This document shows, one piece after another, positions 30,551 to 39,795 of a stretch of 61,782 bases of DNA. Positions within the stretch are counted from its first letter, which is position 1; each line of letters opens with the position of its first letter. The notes under the pieces are model-generated. The model was given only the letters and a program-made list of their open reading frames with translations, had not been told where the DNA came from and made no database searches. A program made the position numbers and the translations under genes. Source of the stretch: a virus; the IMG/VR virus record IMGVR_UViG_3300023174_000175, positions 1 to 61,782 of that record. One strand, 5' to 3'.

Positions 30551-31180
30551 TTAGTTGTAACCATAAACCTTGGCGATACCGTTAGTTACAGCCGAACCTG
30601 CAATTACAATCGTAAAACCGTCATACGCTGAAGTTAATAAATGATTTCCTGAATACTGTGCAAATCCTGAAATACCAGCAGTGTTTGGCATTTCGCCTTG
30701 TGCATTAAAACAAGTTTGAAGTGCCAATTGTGGTTGAAAAACATCAATTGTTAAATTGCCTACACTGCCATAAATTCCACTAGACCCTGTGCCACCATAA
30801 CTCCATGGCATTTTCCATGAAGTTTGATTTGAACTTGCATTTCCAACAAAAGTACTGGAACTACTTACATACATTCCTGCATAATTGTAATTAGTTGCAC
30901 TCGTTGTTGTTCCACTGGCACGAAGAGCCATTGTTGCACCACTTGATACCGATGCCCCAATTTGTGCTGTCAAAATTATTTTGTAATTACGAAAACTACT
31001 TGTAAAAACACCATCAATAGTGCAAGTACTTGTAAAAGTAGTCGTATTTAAAAGAAACAAACCCATTTTTGTGTTTACATCAGTATTAATGTCACTTGCA
31101 AGATTTTGAATGTCCGTAGCAATGTTAGGTGTATCCGCATTGGACGGATAACGATAACCTCTAGATGTAGTACCAGCCAT
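30551..31180 (-). CDS. Minor tail / fibre protein
   Basis: 209 residues. MAGTTSRGYRYPSNADTPNIATDIQNLASDIN is the recurrent N-terminal adaptor of siphophage tip proteins. The rest is a Ser/Thr-rich beta domain (FTSSFRNYKIILTAQIGA) of the kind found after that adaptor. It sits directly before the next tip gene. Confidence 0.78.
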   Translation of the reverse strand: MAGTTSRGYRYPSNADTPNIATDIQNLASDINTDVNTKMGLFLLNTTTFTSTCTIDGVFTSSFRNYKIILTAQIGASVSSGATMALRASGTTTSATNYNYAGMYVSSSSTFVGNASSNQTSWKMPWSYGGTGSSGIYGSVGNLTIDVFQPQLALQTCFNAQGEMPNTAGISGFAQYSGNHLLTSAYDGFTIVIAGSAVTNGIAKVYGYN

Positions 31181-31209
31181 TTTAACTCCTCAATTTCTTA
31201 TTTAGTGTA

Positions 31210-32502
31210 TCAACTTAACGGCAAAAACTTGATAGAACGAGCCTTAGCCGACATGGATTCATTAGCCCCAAATGGAATGGTTAAACTATCAATAATTAAA
31301 ACCACATTAATTTGAGTCCCAGTATTTTGAACCTGCACCACATCAAATACATCGTGAGCAGGATTGGTAATAGAAGTCCAAGTAATTTCTTCACTAGCCC
31401 CAATGTAACGATACAAAGTGCGAACTGCTGAAGCATTACAAATAGCCTGAGTAGACAAAAGATTAGAAGTTAAAAAAATTGGTACTTGACCAAAACTGCC
31501 ATAACGATAAGTTGGCGAACTTGAATCTTCATCCCAAGCCGTAGCCATAAAAGGTTCCAACATTGCTGTACCTGTAGCCGTCAAATGAACTCCGTTGTAA
31601 GTATTATCGGAAGAAATTCTTCGACTAACCCCCAACAAAACTGCTTCAGAACCTTCTTGATAAGTGACCATTGGCACCATGCTGGAAGAATCAGGAATTG
31701 CACCTAAAGTACAAACACCATCAGCATCAAAAAACAAATCATAACCACACGCATTAGCAATTTCAACTGCTTTAACCCAAGGGTCTTCACCAATTCCAAG
31801 AACAAAAGCATTTATGTTTAAATCAACATCAATAAAATTAAATTTTACATCAGCCCAACTGGTTTGAATTAAATTTTTAAGAGCCGTAACCAAATTGATT
31901 ACTTCAGTTCCTGTAACGCCAGCAGTGCCACCTGAAGAATAATAAGGTGCATCAGTTGGTTTGTTGCGACTTATACGCAAAGAACGGTCAACTCCATCAA
32001 CTTTAATGGTAATTCCACTTTCATTTGAATCCACATCAACACTTGTAATTAAAAAAACACCAAGAGGAACTTCTTCAACTGTCCCATCACCGTATTTAAT
32101 GCCACGCCAAATAGTGATTTCGTTACCGAAAGGAGTCAAAGGTGAATAAGCATTAACTGGAACATACTTAGAAATTGAAGGTTTATTTACACTGTAAGAC
32201 AACAATGCCAAAAATAAGGAATAAGTGGCTTTGCTTGCATTTAATAAAGTGTAAGTTGAAGTGGCACTATTAACGGTTGTGTAATTATTGTAAACTGGAA
32301 CAGTAGTTGCAAGGTCATTTTTTTCTTCGGCAATAGTCATAGTCATAGTACGGCGAAAACTGCTATTAGAATCAATCGTTACATTTCCGCTTGTTGGATA
32401 CAATTCCAAAACAGTTTGACCAAAAGCACGAACTTCAGCACGAATAGTTGCATTATGAGTGTTACGAACTGCTGAAAGAAATTTAGAAGTAACTGGATAC
32501 AT
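31210..32502 (-). CDS. Minor tail protein, DUF5047-like
   Basis: 430 residues. MYPVTSKFLSAVRNTHNATIRAEVRAFGQTVLELYPTSGNVTIDSNSSFRRTMTMTIAE matches the DUF5047 start as I recall it from Streptomyces phages. The centre (ITSVDVDSNESGITIKVDGVDRSLRISRNKP) resembles tail-hub beta domains. It likely forms the central hub next to the distal tail protein. Confidence 0.82.
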   Translation of the reverse strand: MYPVTSKFLSAVRNTHNATIRAEVRAFGQTVLELYPTSGNVTIDSNSSFRRTMTMTIAEEKNDLATTVPVYNNYTTVNSATSTYTLLNASKATYSLFLALLSYSVNKPSISKYVPVNAYSPLTPFGNEITIWRGIKYGDGTVEEVPLGVFLITSVDVDSNESGITIKVDGVDRSLRISRNKPTDAPYYSSGGTAGVTGTEVINLVTALKNLIQTSWADVKFNFIDVDLNINAFVLGIGEDPWVKAVEIANACGYDLFFDADGVCTLGAIPDSSSMVPMVTYQEGSEAVLLGVSRRISSDNTYNGVHLTATGTAMLEPFMATAWDEDSSSPTYRYGSFGQVPIFLTSNLLSTQAICNASAVRTLYRYIGASEEITWTSITNPAHDVFDVVQVQNTGTQINVVLIIDSLTIPFGANESMSAKARSIKFLPLS

Positions 32503-32504
32503 GA

Positions 32505-34031
32505 TTACGGAACAACTTCGATGTAATCAATTTTTAAACTACGAACCCTTCGACCACTCGTACCAGCCAAATCAAGTTCACGAGTAATAAAACGAACATA
32601 CTTTTGAGTTCCGTAAGGGTCTTGAACTAAAACAATAGATTGAGATTTTAAAACATTTTGCATGGCAAGCCATTCAGTATCATCTATTAAAGAAATTTGA
32701 TAATTGCCATCATTTTGATAAATAGACCCAGCAACAATCACAGCATTTGTCCGACCCAAAGGGCGAAAAACTCCAGTAGTTTCAACAATAGTTTCTGAAA
32801 TACCATAATTAACTTTGACCCCACTCATGTTAAAAGTTGGGTAATCAATTGGTTTAAACCACCATTTTTTGTCATTAGTGACCGATACACTGCTGGAAGA
32901 ACTCCAAGCGGAAGTAAATGTGCTTGAACTTGTGGTTCCAACTGAACGAACACGATAATAAACAGTTTTTCTTTGAGCCTCATAATCTGTAACAGAAGCA
33001 ACATAACTAGCACTTGGAACAAGATTGGTGCCTAAAGTCACATTAGTCCATGTTGTTCCACCATCATCGGAACGCTGAAAATTAAACAATTGAGTTCCAG
33101 CCGAGTAAATAGCACCAGTGGCACTTAAACTTACGCTATTAGTTGTTGAATTATAGGAAGCGGTTAAAGTTGGCACAGTTGGTGTTGCCACAGCCATAGT
33201 TACAGCAGTTGAAGTTGTCCAATCTGAATAATAGATTGACCCAGCAATTTTTTTGCCAGCCTTAACATAAAATTTGTAAGTTCCATTAGGCACCAACTCT
33301 AACGATGTGGCGAAAGCATCAAAAGAAGCAACCTCGCCAGAATCATAAAAAGCCGTAGAAGTAGCAGGGCTAAAATCACTGGCACCGTATTGTGCTGAAG
33401 TAAAAACTTTCATCTGATAATACTCTTGAGCATCATCATCAGAATCTGAGTATGTCCATGTAACTTGCGGATACGAACTTGCTGTAGTTGAAGGATTAGT
33501 AACAACAATTGTAGGTTTGTTAGCAATAACAACATCAACATACAATTCTAGCAAACTGACAGCAGAAACAGTTCCTGTATTTTCGCCATACTCGGTGCAT
33601 TGAATAAATAATTTATCCAAACGGTCTTGATTCCAAGCCTGACCATCGGGAGCAAAAGTAAAATAACCACCAGAAAAATTAGTTGGATTATCGTACTCGC
33701 CACGGATACTTAAAGGTTGAGAATAATAAGACAGACCCGAAACCACAGTGCCAATTTGCAAATCGTAACGACTTGAACTCACTGGAGCAGTAGCCCTTGC
33801 ACGAACTCGGACATAACGCACCGTTTGAGCCGAACTTAAAGTAGTTGATTCCATGTCAAAATTCATACGCTTGGTACCATTTGCAGTGCCAGCCAATTTA
33901 ATTACACCAGTAGTGTCATCAGCAGGGCTATCATCAAGAACTGAATACAAATTGGTGGTATTACCATCTAATCTTTGAAAAGCAGATGCACCAGCACCAT
34001 CGCCATTAGGTCGCAAAACTACAGTGGACAT
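32505..34031 (-). CDS. Distal tail protein with fibronectin-like domains
   Basis: 508 residues. The N-terminal ~170 residues form a jelly-roll (VRYVRVRARATAPVSSSRYDLQIGT). Residues ~175-370 hold two fibronectin type III-like domains (PQVTWTYSDSDDDAQEYYQMKVF and WTNVTLGTNLVPSASYVASVTDYEAQRKTVYYRVRSVG). The last ~110 residues resemble a distal tail (Dit-like) domain. It probably links tail tube to tip and contacts the cell surface. Confidence 0.82.
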   Translation of the reverse strand: MSTVVLRPNGDGAGASAFQRLDGNTTNLYSVLDDSPADDTTGVIKLAGTANGTKRMNFDMESTTLSSAQTVRYVRVRARATAPVSSSRYDLQIGTVVSGLSYYSQPLSIRGEYDNPTNFSGGYFTFAPDGQAWNQDRLDKLFIQCTEYGENTGTVSAVSLLELYVDVVIANKPTIVVTNPSTTASSYPQVTWTYSDSDDDAQEYYQMKVFTSAQYGASDFSPATSTAFYDSGEVASFDAFATSLELVPNGTYKFYVKAGKKIAGSIYYSDWTTSTAVTMAVATPTVPTLTASYNSTTNSVSLSATGAIYSAGTQLFNFQRSDDGGTTWTNVTLGTNLVPSASYVASVTDYEAQRKTVYYRVRSVGTTSSSTFTSAWSSSSSVSVTNDKKWWFKPIDYPTFNMSGVKVNYGISETIVETTGVFRPLGRTNAVIVAGSIYQNDGNYQISLIDDTEWLAMQNVLKSQSIVLVQDPYGTQKYVRFITRELDLAGTSGRRVRSLKIDYIEVVP

Positions 34032-34033
34032 AA

Positions 34034-37000
34034 TTATTTCTTTTTAGCCTTACCTTGACGAACAGCCTCAGCCAACGCAGATTTAATTGCAATTTTCATG
34101 GATTTTTCCATTTCAAGTTGTGTAGCCTTATCAACATTAGCCCCAAAATGGAACTGAAAAGCCCCATTTTCAAAAGTTTGAACAGTGGTAGCCTGAACTC
34201 CTTTAGCCTCAGCAACACCCATACCAAATTGTGACTTAGCACCAATGTCACCAATTGCATAAGAAGCCACATCAATAGCACCCTGCAAGGTATTTACTTG
34301 TTTAACTCCACCTTTACCAGCACTAATAAGAGCCTTAGCCATTTTGTCACCAGCGACAGGACCTGCACCAATTAATTCCTGAATGTAAGCATTATTTAAA
34401 CCCATGCCTTTGAGTTTTTTCAAATCATCGCCAAATTCAGTAATACGAGCCAATCTTTGCTGAAGATTAGCCGTAATCATTTCTGAACTCACAGGAGTAT
34501 CAGCAGAAGCATCAAGGGACATCAAACTGCCAAAAGAATTAATGTTTTTACGGATTTCGTTAGCAAAATCTAAAACTTCTTGTGCCCTTGATTTCATTGC
34601 ATCAAGAACCGATTTAGAAGTTTCTTTAGCAATTTCTTTAGCCTTAGCACCAACACTTTTTAAATCATTAAGCATTTTTTCATTAGCAGTTTTAATAGGG
34701 TCTTTTCTAGTGTCAGGCTTTGCAGTTTTACCTGCACCAAAAAGGTCGCCAGCAAGTTCGCCAAACTTTTTTGCAGTATCTTTAAATTTCGAAAAGAAAT
34801 CATCATTAGCGTGAGATAAAACAGTATCACCAGCACTGGTTAACCAAGCACCAGCCTTTAAAGCACCTTCAGAAATTTTGTCAACAACAGTGTCAACAAT
34901 ACCTTCAACTTTTCCAGCAAATTCGGTGGCTTTTCCACCCCATTCAACTAATTTGTTGCCAGCAATCCCAAAAGCCTTGCCCAAAAAATCGGCAATTTTT
35001 TCACCAATTGGTGTATTGCCCACTTTTCGCACTTTAGTTGCCCATGATTCCAAAGTGTCAGCAAATCCAAGCATTTGGTTGCCAATTTTAACTCCCCATT
35101 TTTGAGTCGTATCACCTAAATGAGCAGTTGAATCTTCAACTTCGGCTTGTGCCCCAACAATACCTTTAGCCCAATTAGTTACACCATTAACAATTGATTT
35201 ACCCAAATTCCAAAGAGCAGTTGCTATGCCTTTAAAAATTTTAAAAATAATACTGCCAAGATTTTTAGCAATGTTGATTAGACCATTAACAACTTGCGTA
35301 AAGGCTTCGCCAAATGATTTCATGCCAGCCAGCCATTGACCCAAACCACGCAAAATAGTTGCGATGGCTTGCAAAATAGCGGAAATTACAGCAGTCCAAA
35401 CTTTCAAAATCCCGTTAACAACTGCAACAATAACTTTATACAAAACCCCATGGGCTTTAATGTTTTCCGACATTGCTATAAGGAATCTGCCGTATAGAGT
35501 TAAAACAAAACCAATAACAGTGAAAATTGTTTTGCCAATAGCAGTCCATAATTGACGGATAAATTTGCCAAAACCGCTACTGGAACTTGCTAAATTGCCG
35601 TAAGCAGTTAACAACCATCCCAACGCTTTTAAAATGTATCCAACCACTGTAAAAATTACTTTGCCGACCATGTTGAACGCTTTACCAACAATTTCGCGGA
35701 ATTTTTCAGAATGTTGATACGCATAAACAAAGGCCGCGACTAAAACAACAATTACTGCCGTTGTAGCCAAAACTTGCCAATTGACTCCAGCCAACATTTT
35801 TTTAACAAATTCGGTAGCCTTGCCCCATAATTCTGTAGCCTTTGAAACTCCCTGAGTTCGTATCATGTAAATAGCCAAAATAGCGACAATTGCGTAAACA
35901 ACAATGCGGTGTTTATCCAACCATTGAACTCCAACAGCAACCCATTTAGCCATTTTTTCAAGCCCCTGAGCAACAAGATGCAAAACGCCATTCAAAACTT
36001 TTGCAAAAAAACCTGCTATTTCTTGACCGATTTTAAGTAAAGGAGTCAAACTTTTTACAATGCTCATTAATGCTTTTTGAATTTCTGGACTTGTCAAAAT
36101 CATGCCAACTAAAGCACCCAAAACAGGATTTAAACTTTCAAGGAATCCACCAATAAATGGCAAGTCACCCAAGAAAGTATTACCAGCCTTAATAGCCAAA
36201 AATCCAGTAATAGCCGTAACTAAAGGCATCAACATTGCAAATTTTTGAGCAAGTCCTTGAGTTTGTTTGTTTAAGGCTTTAACGCCTTCAGCAGACTCAC
36301 GCCATTTTTGACTCATTTCAAAAAGTTCTCGTTTTTTCTTAAAAAATTCACCAACTTTTGCCAACATGTCAGTAAGAGGTTTCATAATGTAAGTAAAAGT
36401 TCTACCAATTGCATCAAAAATCCAATTTAATGCTCCACCTTCACGAACAAGTTTGCTGAATTCTTTAGTTGCTTCGTAAGCATTAATAATTAATGGACCA
36501 AAGGCTTTAGTCAAACCTTGACCAACTGCTTCTTGAATGTCATCAAAAAGACGAGGAAATGAACGCAAAACTTTAGCAGGTTGTTCCATAGCCTTTGTGT
36601 ATACTCCAGCAACTTTGGCACCTTCAGAAATAATCATGTTGGTAATTGCTTGTTTTTTATCTGTTTCAGTCATTGCTTTAACACTCATGTGATTAGCAGT
36701 TGCATAATCGCTAAATGCTTCAGAAGCAGATTTAGTAATACCCACAGAACGAAGCATTTGAGTATCTTGGTTCATGATGGCATAAGTCAAACGAGTAGCG
36801 GTTTCCGTTGAATTGGATTGTGAGATAACAGCCAAATCTTGAGCAACACGAGAAACTTCTTGAGCCTTAGCCACATCCAGATTTGCTTTTGCATACAACA
36901 AAATCATTTCTTGGGCCGCATGCATTTCAATACCGTTGTCACGAACCGCAAGAGTTGCTTCTTTAAGTTTTATGTAACCTAAACCAGTTGATTTTCCAAC

Positions 37001-37309
37001 CGCTTGCATGGCAATGTCGAGTTCGTTAACACGGGCGGCCGCTTCAAAAGATTTCATACCAAAATGAATTAAAGCACCACCAGCAACACCAGCAACAACA
37101 CCAAGAGTAGCAAGCCCTTTTTGAATCATTTGAGAACGCATCTGCATGCCTTCCATGCTTGCAGTCATCCCATTGATTTGCTCAGTGCCACCAGCAACAA
37201 CTTGTTGCATACGCTGGGCAGAATCCGCGGCCATTTGCATGCCACGAACAAAATTAGCGGAGTCAGCAGAAATCCTCGCAATTACATCAGTTACGATGGA
37301 TTCAGACAT
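34034..37309 (-). CDS. Tail tape measure protein
   Basis: 1091 residues, the longest gene outside the cargo block's summed length. Helical start with MQMAADSAQRMQQVVAG, a minor-tail start domain including ARVNELDIAMQAVGK, several hydrophobic segments in residues 440-700 (for example VLATTAVIVVLVAAFVYAY), and Lys/Ala-rich helices to the end. Length sets the tail length, about 160 nm at the usual 1.5 angstrom per residue. No lysozyme or peptidase domain seen. Confidence 0.95.
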   Translation of the reverse strand: MSESIVTDVIARISADSANFVRGMQMAADSAQRMQQVVAGGTEQINGMTASMEGMQMRSQMIQKGLATLGVVAGVAGGALIHFGMKSFEAAARVNELDIAMQAVGKSTGLGYIKLKEATLAVRDNGIEMHAAQEMILLYAKANLDVAKAQEVSRVAQDLAVISQSNSTETATRLTYAIMNQDTQMLRSVGITKSASEAFSDYATANHMSVKAMTETDKKQAITNMIISEGAKVAGVYTKAMEQPAKVLRSFPRLFDDIQEAVGQGLTKAFGPLIINAYEATKEFSKLVREGGALNWIFDAIGRTFTYIMKPLTDMLAKVGEFFKKKRELFEMSQKWRESAEGVKALNKQTQGLAQKFAMLMPLVTAITGFLAIKAGNTFLGDLPFIGGFLESLNPVLGALVGMILTSPEIQKALMSIVKSLTPLLKIGQEIAGFFAKVLNGVLHLVAQGLEKMAKWVAVGVQWLDKHRIVVYAIVAILAIYMIRTQGVSKATELWGKATEFVKKMLAGVNWQVLATTAVIVVLVAAFVYAYQHSEKFREIVGKAFNMVGKVIFTVVGYILKALGWLLTAYGNLASSSSGFGKFIRQLWTAIGKTIFTVIGFVLTLYGRFLIAMSENIKAHGVLYKVIVAVVNGILKVWTAVISAILQAIATILRGLGQWLAGMKSFGEAFTQVVNGLINIAKNLGSIIFKIFKGIATALWNLGKSIVNGVTNWAKGIVGAQAEVEDSTAHLGDTTQKWGVKIGNQMLGFADTLESWATKVRKVGNTPIGEKIADFLGKAFGIAGNKLVEWGGKATEFAGKVEGIVDTVVDKISEGALKAGAWLTSAGDTVLSHANDDFFSKFKDTAKKFGELAGDLFGAGKTAKPDTRKDPIKTANEKMLNDLKSVGAKAKEIAKETSKSVLDAMKSRAQEVLDFANEIRKNINSFGSLMSLDASADTPVSSEMITANLQQRLARITEFGDDLKKLKGMGLNNAYIQELIGAGPVAGDKMAKALISAGKGGVKQVNTLQGAIDVASYAIGDIGAKSQFGMGVAEAKGVQATTVQTFENGAFQFHFGANVDKATQLEMEKSMKIAIKSALAEAVRQGKAKKK

Positions 37310-37324
37310 TTCAACTCCTTACAG

Positions 37325-37500
37325 TTAATCTTTAGATTCTTCGGCTTCCAATGCGTACAAAGCCTCCCATTGCATTAACTCATAACCAGAAATCGGGGGT
37401 TGGTTGGGAGTGCCGTAAAGCAACTCACCAACCGTTTTCCCCAATTCCCGTGCAAGAGTGAAGACGAATCTACGATTCGGATACAGCAGGAAACTGTTTA
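37325..37500 (-). CDS. Tail assembly chaperone, frameshift extension (gpT-like)
   Basis: An open frame continues past the end of the first chaperone gene, in the +1 (or -2) frame. RRFVFTLARELGKTVGELLYGTPNQPPISGYELMQWEALYALEAEE is a typical T-domain. It has no own start with a ribosome site, so it is probably made by frameshifting as the tail of the gene at 37470-37841. A run CAG-TTT-CCT near 37495 lets Phe tRNA slip from TTT to TTC. Confidence 0.75.
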
Positions 37501-37841
37501 CCTGCTTCTTCGACCTCATCATTCGTGAGTCCACCAACCTGCATCGCTTCTTGAGCCAAACGGTCAAGAGCCGTAGCAGATTTAGAGAGCAACAAGTCTT
37601 TGTCCTCTGGAGTAAAAATTTGTTCCCCAGTTTCAGGGTCAAAGCATGATGCAATAACCATGGCTGGGTACATAATTCTCAAGTCAACTGCTCCCGTAGT
37701 TGGGTTGACAGCGTTCTCAAGGATTGTGGTACGGTCAGCACCAGTCATTCCACGAACTTCAACATCAATGCCCCATTCAGGTACATTAACAATTTTTTTC
37801 AAGATGTCATCTGTTGCCAGAATCTTTTCACGAAGGGACAT
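37470..37841 (-). CDS. Tail assembly chaperone (gpG-like)
   Basis: 123 residues from the MSLREKILATDD Met, supported by AGGAGTAAAA; an earlier in-frame start lacks a site. Contains NVPEWGIDVEVRGMTGADRTTILENA, characteristic of siphophage tail chaperones. Its stop is overlapped by the extension frame. It coats the tape measure protein during tail assembly. Confidence 0.88.
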   Translation of the reverse strand: MSLREKILATDDILKKIVNVPEWGIDVEVRGMTGADRTTILENAVNPTTGAVDLRIMYPAMVIASCFDPETGEQIFTPEDKDLLLSKSATALDRLAQEAMQVGGLTNDEVEEAGKQFPAVSES

Positions 37842-37888
37842 TTTTACTCCTAGGGTTTGGGGCACTAAGCCACGATTGTTTTATTTAG

Positions 37889-38332
37889 TTATGCTGTTGC
37901 ACGGGTTACTGCACCAGTAACCTGTAGTTCCAAAGAGAACGCTACTACATCAGCCACGCCAGCCTTGACTTCGTATGACTTGATTAATGCAGTACCACTG
38001 TACTTTGGATTGGTTGAAGAAGTTGCACCACTATTAGCCTTGTAAGTCCATGATAAATAATCTTGACTTCCACCAGTGAGGGCACTAATAACTGTTTGAA
38101 TGTAGCCATCAATAGTTGGGTCAAACTTACCGCTAACTGAAATGCTTGCATCCTGCAAACCAGTGATGTAAGCCTTCGCTGAGTTGCCAAGGGCTGTAAC
38201 TTCACCCATGTCAATTGAGCGTGAAAAACCGACATCCTGAATGTATTGTGAAATGTCGCGTTCTGTTGTTGTGTTGCTGGTTCCGTCAGTAATAGTGAAT
38301 ACTGCGGATTTACCGTGACGAAAAGTTGGCAT
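37889..38332 (-). CDS. Tail tube protein 2
   Basis: 147 residues from MPTFRHGKSAVF (ATG 38332), preceded by AAGGAGATAAC and one base after the upstream stop. Contains DISQYIQDVGFSRSIDMGEVTALGNSAKAYITGLQDASISVSGKF, a standard tube fold, and ends LIKSYEVKAGVADVVAFSLELQVTG. It shares its MPTFRHG start and several strands with the gene upstream, so the two are paralogues. This shorter copy is the better candidate for the main tube subunit. Confidence 0.87.
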   Translation of the reverse strand: MPTFRHGKSAVFTITDGTSNTTTERDISQYIQDVGFSRSIDMGEVTALGNSAKAYITGLQDASISVSGKFDPTIDGYIQTVISALTGGSQDYLSWTYKANSGATSSTNPKYSGTALIKSYEVKAGVADVVAFSLELQVTGAVTRATA

Positions 38333-38333
38333 G

Positions 38334-39314
38334 TTATCTCCTTGAAAAAGCCATCGAATAGGTGAGGCTACCAGTGCCCGATGCACTCGTAACTGATGCA
38401 CGAACATAACGATAAACAGTCGCTGAAGACGATGTTAAACGGTCTGCCGTAACAATTCCTGCAAGTTGTCCAGTAAAAGTGTCCAGCGTAACCCATGTAG
38501 CGTTATCGGTTGAATGCTCAACTCTAATAGTTGGTCTTACAGATAGTGTGTTTGCAGTCACATGAACATGTGCTACATAACCTCGTGAAGTGGCACCAAG
38601 GGTTGCACCATTGTCTAAAACTGTTCCGTTATTAACACCCGAAGCACCTGCAAGTGTTGTGGCACCCTGAAGAACATAACCAGCCTCAATGCCACCATCT
38701 GCCTGTAATTCAACAGAAACAGAAACCACATCAGAAACTGCCGATTTGATTTCGTAACTTTTCATTATGGTAGAAGCAAGCAAGCAACGAGTTCCTTGTG
38801 TTAAACCTTCTTGGCACACGGTAACAAAACGGTTGTCATCAGTGACAACACTGCCACCTGTCGAAGATGCTGTGGCAACTGTCGCTGTGGTAGTTAAACT
38901 AAAACTGGTTGTTGTTGGTGCAGGTGACACGGCAACCACACCAGTAACATTGTGAGTTGCCTGAGAAGTGTTACTTACCGTGATTCTTTGACCAGCAGTT
39001 AAAGCCCGTTCCATTGTGGGAACAGTAAAAGCAATAGTGACAGTTCCGTTGCTAGTACCTGAAGTAATGTTGCTGGCATTATCCGCAACTAAAGCACTAC
39101 GAAGAACTGGGTCATTCTCAGAACCTTCAAACAATCCACTTAAAGAAAAACCAGCATCTTCAATGCCTGTAATGTAAGTTTTTGCATCATTGCCAAAAGT
39201 TGTGGTTTCGTTGGTGTCAAGTGAATTGGAAACCCCAGCCGAATTCATGTATTGCGACAAATTATTGGCATCAAACAAAATAGCCGTTTTGCGACCATGA
39301 CGGAAAGTTGGCAT
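38334..39314 (-). CDS. Tail tube protein 1 with C-terminal decoration domain
   Basis: 326 residues. The tube-like part has MPTFRHGRKTAILFDANNLSQYMNSAGVSNSLDTNETTTFGNDAKTYITGIEDAGFSLSGLF and later IMKSYEIKSAVSDVVSVSVELQADGG. An extra insert (residues 90-165) has a beta domain with repeated Thr/Val strands. The last 90 residues (VRPTIRVEHSTDNATWVTLDTFTGQ) form a jelly-roll likely displayed outside the tail. It could be a second tube subunit, a terminator ring or a decoration. Confidence 0.8.
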   Translation of the reverse strand: MPTFRHGRKTAILFDANNLSQYMNSAGVSNSLDTNETTTFGNDAKTYITGIEDAGFSLSGLFEGSENDPVLRSALVADNASNITSGTSNGTVTIAFTVPTMERALTAGQRITVSNTSQATHNVTGVVAVSPAPTTTSFSLTTTATVATASSTGGSVVTDDNRFVTVCQEGLTQGTRCLLASTIMKSYEIKSAVSDVVSVSVELQADGGIEAGYVLQGATTLAGASGVNNGTVLDNGATLGATSRGYVAHVHVTANTLSVRPTIRVEHSTDNATWVTLDTFTGQLAGIVTADRLTSSSATVYRYVRASVTSASGTGSLTYSMAFSRR

Positions 39315-39553
39315 TATTCTGATACCTCTTCATCAATAATGGGTTCATCAATAATGGTTTCTTCTGTAACTTCAGGAATTTCAACTGCTACAGGTTTTTT
39401 AGAAGATTTTGAATCATCAGCAAGTTCAATGTGACCATCTTCCAATAACCATTTGACTGATTTTGTTGGTAAATCATCAACAATGTCACCAGCATAAACC
39501 TGATTGTTGGGTGGATAACTAATTAAAGCGTTAAGTATCCGATACTTAGGCAT
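39314..39553 (-). CDS. Small hypothetical virion-module protein
   Basis: 79 residues: MPKYRILNALISYPPNNQVYAGDIVDDLPTKSVKWLLEDGHIE, then an acidic, Pro-rich tail. The same kind of small KWLLEDGHIE protein occurs just after the major capsid gene at 45652. Probably a head-tail joining accessory. Confidence 0.7.
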   Translation of the reverse strand: MPKYRILNALISYPPNNQVYAGDIVDDLPTKSVKWLLEDGHIELADDSKSSKKPVAVEIPEVTEETIIDEPIIDEEVSE

Positions 39554-39795
39554 TTCCAGTCCCGTCTAATAGGCAAGGCGAAATCCCTGCCATAAGACCA
39601 CCAAGGGCACGATAACGGCTGGGGACACCTTGGTCACTTCGTTACCACATAGCATACATTTTTGGCGTGACACGCCGACATGAAACACGCCGACATAGAA
39701 ATGCCGAGTTGTTCCGAAAGCAAGAACAGAACAACTCGGCATTTGTGTTAAGGAAGGACGAGTTCTCTCAACAAGGCAATAACCTGTTACAAACC
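39554..39795. promoter_or_regulatory. Regulatory intergenic region with palindrome and direct repeats
   Basis: The largest gap in the window. A perfect palindrome GGCGTGaCACGCC lies at 39664-39676; a 12-base direct repeat ACACGCCGACAT occurs at 39670-39681 and 39685-39696; a strong hairpin follows at 39699-39744. It precedes the tail operon on the minus strand, so it may hold its promoter and operator. Confidence 0.55.
39699..39744. terminator. Strong hairpin terminator
   Basis: AAATGCCGAGTTGTTC (39699-39714) pairs perfectly with GAACAACTCGGCATTT (39729-39744) across a 14-base loop. It would stop transcription from the gene at 39796 before the tail operon, and works in either direction. Confidence 0.8.
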
